Of a stretch of 31,448 bases of DNA, positions 10,651 through 21,401 are shown in pieces. The stretch's first letter is position 1. Each line of letters opens with the position of its first letter. Under the pieces are notes generated by a model. That model searched no databases. It was not told where the DNA came from and saw only the letters and a list, made by a program, of their open reading frames with translations. The stretch spans positions 1 to 31,448 of the forward strand of contig JADRCO010000531.1 of assembly GCA_021464525.1 (NCBI GenBank), given 5' to 3'. The translations under genes were made by a program, and so were the position numbers. The stretch comes from Rhizophagus sp. LPA8_4_AMF. Lineage: Eukaryota > Glomeromycota > Glomeromycetes > Glomerales > Glomeraceae.

Positions 10651-13600
10651 TAAGGGTAATAAGATTAGATTATTATATTAATATTAAATATTAAAATTTT
10701 TTTATTCCCTTCACCTATATCTTATACAAATTTCAATCACGAATAAAATTACTTAAATTTTCGTCTGTTTCGTACGTAAAAAGACGTCTCTGCTAAAATT
10801 AAAAAAATAAATTTAAATTAATTGAAAAATATCATCGTGATTCATCATCGTGTCGTCATCATTGTCCTCCCTTTTTAAAAAAAAGTCCATTTTTACAAGG
10901 CCATTGTTGTTCCATCATACCTAATAATTATGAAGAAATTGAAAATTTTCATTATACAGAAAAGAAACGGCTAGCAAGACAAAAATGAAAGAACGAAAGT
11001 GAAAATAAACTTGCAGCCTAAAACGTCTAGTAATAAGACCTAAAAAAAGAGGATGTCATAACAAAAATTATAACTTTGCCTACCAGAACTAATTTCTACC
11101 TAGGCAGAAAAACAAATGAATCCAATTTTCATCATTTTTTCTGATGAAGAACTTCATGTGATCGAAAAAGAAATTATATTATCACGTGATTGACTAATTA
11201 AAGGCCAGACCAATAAGTGATCAATGTTGAATAACTTCTTTTGATTATCATCAATAAATTGGCCACAAAAAGTTTTGTCAAACTACTCCATCTTTTGACC
11301 AAACAAGAAATGTAACTTGGCCTGGCCTTTACATGCATAAATTATTAATTTTATTTTTATGTGCGAACCAAAGAATCCCAATTCATTCGATTTACGCTAC
11401 TAATACAGTAATTCTGTAAATCTGTTCGATCGAGTAGGGCTCGATATTACCAATAAATTTTTAATATTTGATGCAGATACGTTAACCGTATTAGTAGTGT
11501 ATTATAATGATCGAACTAATAATAATTATTTCTATATCGACCACATGGTTCTTCATTGATCCTTTCATTGATTATTGGTGAAATAACCAACGCATGGTTC
11601 ACATAAACTGTTTATTGTTTATCTAATATCTGTTATTAAAAATAATAAAAAACAAAAACAAAAAAAACAAGCTTAATACATGTTTTTATTACAATAGATT
11701 CTATTCATGCGTTGTAATCGGGAAATGTAGATATTCTTACCTGAAGTTAAAATTTTCCGATTTTAAACGACTTTTTTTTTTCTTGATATATATATATATA
11801 TTGTCCGAATGCATTAAACTAAATTAAAAAAAAAAAAAAAAAAAATATAAAAAAAAATAAAAAAATAATTACCATTATTAATAATGTATTTTTCGACCAG
11901 TTAAATCATTTGATCTTTTTTTCATTTAGTAAAATGGAAGATGGATTACATTTTTTAAACATTATTTCAATGGAATTTTCGTTCTAGGAAGATATGTAAT
12001 TCCGAAAGTTAATCGATTACTCACTAAATAATAAATCTTATTTTGTTAAACATTGTGAAACAAATTTTTTTTTTTTGTTATTGTATGTTTTGAGATATTT
12101 AGATATAGTACCACTGAAATAATATCCAAATATCCAAATATTATTTGCCAAGAAAAATCTAAACTGTAAAAGTATTTAAACTTTCAACCAATATAAATAA
12201 TAATAAATATTTACTTAATGCTATAAATGTCTTTTCATAATTCACGAGTTTTTTCTTAAAAAGACGTACTGCGCCTGCCTTTGAAATTAATTAGAACCAA
12301 TCAAAATTTAAACATTATGGATTGATCCTCTTGAAAAAAAAATAATATGTTACCGTAAAATAGATATTTCCATTTTATTTTCTTCTCTTAATAAAAAATT
12401 AATTTCTATTGGGTTAAAATCAAGAATGTTTGGAAGTCATATGGTCACAATTATTTAACAATCAGTTTGTTTTTTAGAATTCGTGATACGAAGTAACGGG
12501 CATAAATTTATGCAGGAAAGAAGAAAAAATTTGATGCAGTTGAATAAAAAAAACAATAAAAAAAAATATTTATTATTTGTTTTTTTTGTTTCATAAAAAA
12601 AAAAAAACCTTTAATAATAAAAAGTGAAAATTTCTTTCTGTGCGACTGTGCATGTCATGTACACAGTGGTTCGAGGAAGAGAATCTTCATTCCGGATCTG
12701 CAAAATTTTCCCCAAAAAAAATAATTTAATTAATATTAATTAATATTAAGAATTATAATGAATATACTATATAACATACTATATATAGATAAATTTGAAG
12801 ATACAGTACAATGATTACAACAAATTTAATATTAAAAATAAAAACAACTGCAAACTATGTATTACATCAAAAAAAAAGGATACATATCTCTTCGACGGGA
12901 GTTATTTCCGAATTTTTTGTACAAATTCGTTCGGAATATATCCAAATTTTATTTATATATTCTAAAAAAAAAGAAATAAAAAAAGTTGAAAATTTTTTTT
13001 TTGAAACTTTTGAAACTAAAAATACAGTATAAATAACTTTCCGCATTTGGGGTTTTGAATGTCTGAATGAATAGAAAAAGAGTAAAATGCGGACGAGATG
13101 ACGATGATATACATACAATACAAAGGATACGCTTGACGTTTTCTTTTCTCGGCTGTGCGTCTCATGTAGATCAGTACATGTCGTGTTATAAATATGCGCG
13201 TGATTGTTTCACGATTATAATAATAAAATAAGCCACGAATTAACGGAGAAATTTGATTTAGTGAAAAAAAAAAAATTTTTTTATAAATTTGTAATTAAAT
13301 ACATAAATAATAACATAATAATAATTGGATATCAGATATATCAGATATCATTTTGTTATTGCACCAGTAGAATGAAAAGTTATTTGAGATAATGCAAGAT
13401 GACTAAAAAAAATACCTTTGGAACTCATTGAACCTATTTTAGGCAAATGAAGACTAGATTGATAAAATAACATGACAAATTGTTAGTTTTGTCCCTGCAT
13501 GCAATAAGTTGATTGTGAATAAAATATGCAAAATACAATATGTGCAATTTTATTCGCCACGAATGCACCGATTTCGTCTATATATCGTTTCTTTTTTTTT

Positions 13601-13758
13601 CAAAGTAAATATTGGAAAATATTAGTTACACGATATCCCGATTAAAAAATTTTTGTCTGTGTCGTACAATAAATTCATAAAAACAACCAGTTTTTTAACT
13701 TGTTTTTTTATGCCACTCGTCGTTCTCGTGCCATCGTGGGTAAAGTATGAAGTTTAAT
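10651..13758. other. Intergenic DNA, no supported gene
   Basis: AT-rich with long homopolymer runs (for example 11824-11868, mostly A) and a (TA)n at 11784-11800. The only structured item is the TA-flanked inverted repeat at 11201-11329. A 10-bp inverted repeat CTACTAATAC/GTATTAGTAG (about 11397 and 11489) is noted without interpretation. Small frames near 12811-13392 are AT-composition artefacts. Confidence 0.5.
11201..11329. mobile_element. MITE-like inverted repeat flanked by TA (129 bp)
   Basis: Left end AAGGCCAGACCAA and reverse complement of the right end AAGGCCAGGCCAA match at 12 of 13 positions, and TA dinucleotides flank both ends (11199-11200 and 11330-11331). This fits a small non-autonomous Tc1/mariner-type element, but the ends are short and TA duplications are common by chance in this DNA. 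Confidence 0.4.
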
Positions 13759-14039
13759 TCAAGATATATAACCGGAAAGGTAATCTACAAAAGGAAAATG
13801 TTTGGTTATACCGAACGGAGTAACTAATCGTTTCCAATATTTAAACGCATTAAATTGACAAACTTCACATGCAGGATTGTTTATTACGGGACCTCCTTGA
13901 TTCCCTTCTTGTCAAATGCACAAACACTCGAGCGTAAATTCATTAGACTATACCTGGAATAAACCCATACTAGATTATTAGGCTTTTTAGAAACGTTAAG
14001 AGACCTGTGAGAACGCCAAATTTCAGCATGAATATTCAT
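13759..14039 (-). pseudogene. Minus-strand coding-like fragment with CxxC, possible F-box family relic
   Basis: Two overlapping short frames on the minus strand look coding. One (14039-13884, 51 aa) starts at an ATG and contains HAEIWRSHRSLNVSKKP. The other (13911-13759, stop to stop, 50 aa) contains NPACEVCQFNAFKYWKRLV. IWRSHR resembles IWRTSR/IWRMSR of the two F-box proteins in this window, and CEVC followed by KYW resembles their CEFC...LYW segment, so a decayed third paralogue is possible. The match is short. The switch of frame may be a break or an unrecognised intron. It could also be an unrelated small gene. Confidence 0.3.
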
Positions 14040-15651
14040 TCATGACTCTTCTCAAAGGTGTCGAACTAATTAAAATTGAGCCATTTGTAGTTCGTTACAC
14101 GTTATATGATGACATTTAAAATAATGAATGATGATCATAAATTATTTGCAAATATATGTTAAACTAAAGAAAGATCACAAAGTATGTACAGTACCTTTAG
14201 TTCCTTTGTTATCAATTTACTTTAGTGGTTTGATAACAGTTTTCAGTTTCAAAATAAGATACCGATTGCGTGTGTGTTTCTTTCCTTACATGTTTTATTT
14301 TCTTTTTGTTTATTGTTGATTTGTTTGGGGTCAATATGTAAACAAAAAATTCAAGAATTTTCAGTTTATTTTTCCAAACTGTTTCTTATTGACGGGGGCT
14401 TCATAATCATTCAACCCCGATGCATCATCATCATTATTCGTAAATATAGAGAAAAAAAAATATATTTACCCTGAAAAATGTGTCAAAAAAAAAAAAAAAA
14501 TTCTAAAAAAAATGAAATTAATTAATTATAAATTATAAATTATTTAAAGCATCGGAATTTTTATCATTCATTTTTAGAAAAAAATTATTATTTTTTTTTT
14601 TTAAAAAAAAAATATTAAATATACCAGAAAGAATTAAAAAAGTTACTTCCTATTAATTCGGTTAGCCTCAAAACTTGTAACGTTATTATTTAACGGTAAG
14701 TTATGCAAAAGATTCACTTAAACCAATAGTTATTACATGTGTTCGTTTCGGCATCCTGTAATCGAACAAGGTTATTTTTTCAAATAGTTAAACCTGCATG
14801 ATCAGAAGTACATGTCGCGATGAATTATGTAATATCATAAAAATAATTAAAAGATACAAGTTTTTTTTGCTTACTGTAAAACGCCCACAAAAAAAAGCCA
14901 AAATCAGCAAATCCTCCCATCACTAAATAAGGGTCAAGCCATTAAGCCATATCTTTTTTTTTTCTTCTTCTTTAAATTAACAGAGAAATTAAAAAAGAAA
15001 TTGATTGTTTCCAAAAAAAATATATATATATATCTTTCCCTCAAATCATTTCCTTATCAATAGCATTAAAAATTTCTCCCACCTATTTTTATATTACTTT
15101 TTTTTTTAAAAAAAAAAGCCTCCTTGCAGAATTTAAAAATATAAATATCTTATCTGGAACCTTTTATTTTTCTGGATCGACTAAGGAAAACTTCTCCTTG
15201 CGTAAAAATTTTTTAATATTTCAGTACTTGGTATTGGTAAACTTTGTTTTGATGTTTGAAAATATTTCCTCCATCCTTGCATAAATGACTTCATCTTTAT
15301 AACACAATATTCCCCCATCTAAAAAAAAATTTTTTTTTAAAAAAATATATACAACCTTAATTTTTTTGATATTCAATCTTTTTCTTGATCTTGTGAAAAA
15401 ATCTCTAGAATTAATTTTTCTTGAATTTTGGTCTCTCTTGAAAGTCTTAACCTTTTTTTAAGAAAAAATATCTATACATATATTCAGATCTTGTAAAAGC
15501 CCGATAACTCCTTTTTGAAATTCCTTTAATTCCTTTTTTTTCTTTAAGACAAAAAAAAAAAGATTTTATCTTGGTCACTTCGTTCAAAGGAAAAAATAAA
15601 AATAAAAATAAAAAATAAAAAAAAAAATCTTTTAACGAACTTTAATTAAAT
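14040..15651. other. Intergenic DNA upstream of the second F-box gene
   Basis: No supported gene. Alternating poly-A and poly-T runs are frequent, with (TA)n near 15020-15032. The last 250 bases before the ATG at 15652 are T/C-rich and then A-rich, a typical fungal 5' leader composition; no clear TATA element is chosen. Confidence 0.5.
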
Positions 15652-16504
15652 ATGAGTCTTACTATGACAAATCCAGCGATCATTCTTCCAACAAAATCAA
15701 TTGGAACTTTGTTACCGACATCACCGTCAAATAATCAACAAAAATCACCATCATCTTCTTCAACCATGTCATTTCATTCTCAGCAACAACCTCTGTTTGT
15801 TACTTCAGTATCGCCGGAGATTTTTTCCAAAATATGCGAATATTTAACACCAATCGATATTTTCAAATTATCAAAAGTTTGTAAACAATATCGAAATTTT
15901 TTGTGTACACCTTCATCAACTACATCTCAAAACATTTGGCGTACCTCAAGAATGAAATTTTTAACTTACCCCAAATTACCCCCACCTCAAGGAATGGACG
16001 AAAAAAATTATTTAAAAATATTAATTTATGATAAAAGCTGTGAATTTTGTGGAAATAGCGATCCGGGATCTTCAAGATTATATTGGGAATTTAGAGTTCG
16101 TTGTTGTGATCAATGTTTGCTCAAGAGAACAAAGACGTAAGTGGTTTTTTCTTTTACACAGAATTGTTTTGTTTTAAATAAAAATGATAAATAATAATAT
16201 ATCAATTATTATTAGTTATGAGGACCTCGAAAAATCTGCGGGAATACCTGTTGATGTAATAGATACATTACCATGCGTTTGGATTAGGGGAGGCGCCTTT
16301 GCAGTTCCTGTTCATCGATATTATTGGATTGATAACATAAAATCAACAACCAAAGAATACCCTTTATTGAAAGGGAAAGAACGTAAGAACTGGTTATTGA
16401 AGAAAAAAGAACAACACAAAAAATATATGGCAGAAGTATCTCAATATTATTTGGAGGATCAAAAGCAATGGAATGAAATGTATAAGAGACAGAGGAATTG
16501 TTAA
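15652..16504 (+). CDS. F-box protein with CxxC...CxxC module (paralogue)
   Basis: Two exons, 15652-16136 and 16216-16504, flank a 79-nt phase-2 intron (GTAAGT donor, TATTATTAG acceptor) and encode 257 aa. Residues 1-50 are Ser/Gln/Pro-rich. An F-box lies at about 51-100 (VSPEIFSKICEYLTPIDIFK, then IWRTSRMKFL). C130, C133, C152 and C155 form the same paired CxxC module as the gene at 5624, and the conserved linker KLPPPQGMDEKNY matches TLPPP...GMDERTY there. The intron sits at the same place and phase in both, just after the second CxxC, so they arose by gene duplication. The C-terminal half is about 70 residues shorter than in the paralogue and lysine-rich. The likely role is a Skp1-binding adaptor of an SCF ligase; target unknown. 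Confidence 0.8.
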
Positions 16505-18318
16505 TTTAAATATTAATTAACTTCCAATTTTTGAATTTTATATATATAAAATACTTCTTTTTGTATAAAAAAGAAAAAAAATTTTCTTGAGAATTTTCTT
16601 GAGAATTTAAGAATTTAAATATGTGAATAGGAAAATAAAAAATTTTTTTTTATGGTCTATAGTTTTAGTTAAATAAGCTATATATATATATATACCCGAT
16701 TTTTTTTTATCGAAGGTTTCTTAAATATTCGCACGCTACACGTGAAAAATAGTTAAAATAGTTCGGGAAAATTAAGCTAAAAAAAGAAACTCACCGTTAA
16801 AAATTATTTGTTGATCCAATGTTGCAAATTTCCAAAATTAACTTTTTATTGTAAGTTCTGTTTTAAGAGAGATTTTATCTTGGCGTTTAATAACGCAATC
16901 TAGATAATATTATTGAAACGCGATTGTTGTAAAGTTTGATGACGCGCTAAACCATATTACCTAAATTGTCTATATTGAGGGACTTATGTTGCTCATTTTT
17001 TCGATAAAGTTTTTCCATCTGTTTCTCTGTTTCACGCGAATTTTACTTTGAAATAAAAAATCGATTGTGGTTTTAGGTAATTTATTCAGCCTGATCAATT
17101 TGAAAAGTTGTGACTTGTGATTTCCGATAAAAGCGCCCTTTTTGCACTTTTTCGTGTTTATTTTTAGAAAATAAAATTTTTTTTCTTTATTTAAAATGAA
17201 ACCATTATTTATTTTTAAGCTTAGATTAATCAAGTAAGATTTAATGTGATTTCATTCGTTCGTTTGTTTGGTACTAATCTAAATTTGAGCGTAAGAATTC
17301 ATTTCTTAAGATGCGCAGTATCTGCGCCATCGAGGCTTTTGAATTAAAAAAATTAAATATAAAAACGACAAGTGGGAAGGAAAAGAAGAAAGAAGAACAC
17401 AGCCAAGTGCATTTATAAGAAAAATCGATTGATTTTTAAGAATGTTGGAATTTTTTTAAAGAAAATCAACGAGTATATTTTCCTGCCTGCCATGCCATTG
17501 ATAACGAATTTAGTGATTAATAAGAAATTTGGTAACGTGATAAAGGATGATTCGTTCGAACTGATGGTAATCTTGTTTATTTTTGTTGATATTGCGTTAT
17601 TTGACGAAATAGATCGAAAAAGTATGGTATATACTTTTTATCTTTATTTATTTGTGGCTTTAATGAAAAAAAGATTTTTTTATTCGGTTCTTGGAAGCCT
17701 TTATTCTTCGTAAAGTCCAAATGTTGCATTTTTGGGGTAATCATTTTTATTCCTGCATCAAAACTTGCTTTAAGATAACGATCATCGAATCATAAATAAC
17801 TTTCTATTAAATTTATTAAATTGAAAATATTTTTAAGTTTTAAAAATCATTTTTTCCTTACCTTTATAATTTGGATTAACAAACGTGAGCTGTGCACTGA
17901 AGTCACGTTTAATATTTCCCTAAATCGTCTAAAAAGGAATCTTTTTACAAAACTTAATTGAATAAACAAATGAACAATATGACTAATGAACTGAGATTTG
18001 TGCTACAATACAGTTTCACGCAAATGAGGTATCAAAGGTAATGCTTTTTATTAATAGAAAAAAATAAATAATACATCGTGTTTAAGCACTATAAAAGATG
18101 GACAATTTGTAACGCTGATCGCTTTTGCAGTATAACGAAAATTCACAAGTTTTATTACTTTTTTCATTATTTCTCAAGTAATATATATACAAATTATTCC
18201 TTAAATTTTTCGTGCTTGTTTTTTGTAGTCATACATCTGGAATAAAATAAATGCAAAATTAACTAAATTAACATATTTTATATGCATTGTCTCATTTACA
18301 CTTCCAAATCATGTAAAC
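16505..18318. other. Intergenic DNA, no convincing gene
   Basis: AT-rich, with (TA)n near 16680-16693. A frame at 17372-17713 (+) opens only with GTG, and its first ATG is about 40 codons in; a minus frame at 16970-17233 has no domain. Neither shows intron, signal or family evidence. Confidence 0.5.
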
Positions 18319-18690
18319 TTATTTATGACGTTCGTCTCCTTTGAAGAACATAACATTTGAAGCATATCTTCCCACTGAAATAGGCGACCAAACAGTCCAT
18401 AAAAACCATTCCATAGTCAATCTCTCCAACATATAGCAAGAAGTTTTATTGGATCGCGACCATCATTGGGAAGCTCAAAGTCAAAAGTAGATGGCAATCT
18501 GGTGACACTCTGGTGACGGATTTTTTCATTTGCAAACATATCTACAATCATTTGTATATCTTTGCAGCCTTATTGCGGACCTGACACCTGATGCATCAAA
18601 GGGGTAAAAATTACGTTCTTGACCCTCCTCATATTACTTTCTTGATGGTCAAAATATGCATGATTATGTATGACAAAATGTTCCTTTCTT
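18319..18690 (-). pseudogene. Frame-scrambled coding relic of unknown family
   Basis: The base composition is richer in GC than the flanks, and overlapping minus-strand frames read as ordinary protein. One (18569-18417) includes DMFANEKIRHQSVTRLPSTF and FELPNDGRDPIK. Another (18462-18319) includes TMEWFLWTVWSPISVGRYAS and ends KGDERHK before a stop. A third, further upstream, includes NFYPFDASGVR. I do not recognise the family. The shifts between frames suggest about two breaks; an intron-containing gene end is less likely because no good donor-acceptor pairs bridge them. It may derive from a lineage-specific gene or a transposon. Confidence 0.45.
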
Positions 18691-21401
18691 GACCTGAAAA
18701 TGCAATATGTGATAAATAAAAAAGAAATATTTTATTTTTTATTTATATTTAGCATTCTTTTAATACTTTTTTATTTCTATAATATTAATAATATCAAAAT
18801 AATTTATTTTATTTATGAAAGATAGCCAATAGATAGATTACATTTAAGAGAAGTAATTAGGTAATAAATACTAAACTACAACTTACATAAAATTAAATAA
18901 TAAAAAAAGTAAATCATTTTGTCATTAATGATAAAAAAATAAGTACTATATTATTTTTTCATCATAAAATATTAATCTCTTTGTGTCTATAATAGGACCC
19001 TAAGCATCTCTCATTTACTAACAAATAATATATAGTAAAATGCATTTTTACAATAATTCAGTTAACATTAATGCTATTCCTCTCATTGAAACAAAAACCA
19101 ATGATATAAAGTTTATTAAAATCCAATCAGTAGATCTTTTAAAAACTGAGATATGTAGAATAACAAATTTGAAAATACTCCTTGTAATAGGATTCTGATG
19201 TCAAACTATATACCACCTAGTGGAATAACTATTTTTAATTTAAAATTCAATTTTCTGTACAGTACTTTTAAATCTCACTTTTTATTCTGCTTGGTTTCAG
19301 TTAATATTAATTAATAAACTGATAAAATGCAAGAGTTTACTTTACATAAATTAGTTTATACTTCCATTATTTATTTATTCAATAATATTAATTAAATCTC
19401 AGGCAAATCATAAGCATATTTTATGTAACTTATAATAATTAATATTTATTTATTAAGTATAAAACTACTGAACTAAAAGGATTTTAAACCAAATTTAAAA
19501 AGATCTTGTATTTATACATTTTTGAATCCCTAAATTTTTTTTATTTATAACTTTTTCCATGCTATAATATTTGTAATTCATAATGTAATATTTGTTTGTA
19601 ATGACAAATTATAAGTCAGAATTATTCATAACTAAAGATAAAGAAACTAAAAGTAATGCATTTTTTTACTTACTATCACGTGATTTTATAAATAATTATA
19701 ACTTATATAAATATTATGTAACTATAGTTAAATATAATTAAATTAAATATAACTAAACTAAATATAATTACAATTATAAATAAATACTATAAATAAATAT
19801 TATATTTATATGATTCTGCTAATTCTGATGCTATATTAAATATCTCTTATTTATGTCAGTTGAAAAATCACTTTGTATTATATTTCAGTAAATATATATT
19901 AAAGCTAGAAAATAAAATTATTGTTATTGAATTCCTCTTATCAAGACAAACTTAATAGTATAAATTTTATTAAATTTGAATTATTAGTTAACTAAAAAAC
20001 AGTTTAAAATTTTTTAAAAATACTCTGAAATAAATAATTTTTTGTTAAATTTTATATAATTAATAAGTAAAACTCCAATACTAACATATATAGATTGTTT
20101 AAAATCCTTCTGTAATATGCAATTCTGGCAGAAATTAACATATAAATTCTACAGATTCTTCTATAACCTTTAAAAAAAATAGAGAAATAAGAAGAATAAC
20201 AAAATGCTAATATTTTTGCAGATTAAGAAAAAAATACTTATTTTTTTTCATTTATTTTTTTTTTTTTAAAAAAAACATTACTAATATGCATAGTCATGTC
20301 TCACAATACTAGTACAGTATATACATATGAAGCATCAGACTTCATATATCTTATAAAGTATCTATTTAATTATATTAATTACATTAAAAGGCAGAAATAA
20401 ACATCATAAAAATCAAAATACAACAATAGAATATAAATAATAACGATTAAATAATGTATTTGATCTTTATATTACATGATACTAAGTAGTCTAAAAAATT
20501 AACAAATACTATTTGGCAGCAGTTCACTCATCATATAATGCATTCCTAATTTTGTATAGCCAGTACTTTATTTTATAAGCTAACTTATCATAATCTTAAT
20601 GAGTAATATTAGCAAATCTCAAAAGATCAATCCAGTATAATAGTAGTGCAAAAGTATCCTTACAAGTATAACATGCTAATAATATATTAGTACTAAATTG
20701 ATTGAAATCTTTTCATCCAAAAATTAACAATCCTACCATATATCAATACCTTACTAACCCTATATAAAACTAACTAATAACAATCTTTCTTAGCTTTCAA
20801 GTCAACTAAGTCAACTCTAATAAAATCAGTATTTAGGAACACCTTCTGATTAAACTTTATTTACCTTCTTATGTATTTAGTATTTCCTTATATACTGTTT
20901 TAACACTGTAAATTCCTCCTAGTTCTATAACTTTATTCCCTCCTCTATATTGAAAGAATACTCATATTTTAACTGGATTAAGAAAGTAATATAAAGAGAG
21001 TTAATGTAATTTTTGCGTTCTAGAAAATTGAGACAATTTTGCCAATTATTTCTAAAATAGTTAATTAATTTTGGTAAGAAAAAAAGATTTTTTATATTTC
21101 AAATAAAACTTAATATATGCTTTATATAATTCTAAAATTTGCAAAACATATATATTTTACTTTCTAAATAAATTTACAAAAGAGTTTTAAATGCCATTTT
21201 GCCAAGAAAAAAAATCTGATTCATTAGTTGTATTAGATCATCTTGTTAGCTTAGATCAACCAAGCTTCGTATCACAATATATTGGCTAGCAATAAAGTAA
21301 AAATAATTACAAGGAAATAGCCAATCAATCTAGCCATCATACATAATTACATTATCCTATTATATCCTATTACAGTATATCCTATTATATATTATATCTA
21401 A
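18691..21401. other. Long A/T desert
   Basis: About 2.7 kb without any supported gene, RNA or clear element. Composition is very A/T-rich on both strands, with ATTAATTAAATA-like words and frequent stops in all six frames. It may be an old, decayed insertion or simple intergenic DNA; nothing in it decides. Confidence 0.55.

Noticed and set aside
12811-13392. Small frames on both strands
   Set aside because: Lysine/isoleucine/asparagine-rich products of A/T runs, overlapping each other on both strands, no motif.
14128-14474. Two overlapping plus-strand frames
   Set aside because: Hydrophobic strings from T-rich DNA; no start context, splice or family support.
17372-17713. 113-codon plus-strand frame
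   Set aside because: It opens with GTG, not ATG. The first in-frame ATG leaves only about 70 codons, and the product has no recognisable feature.
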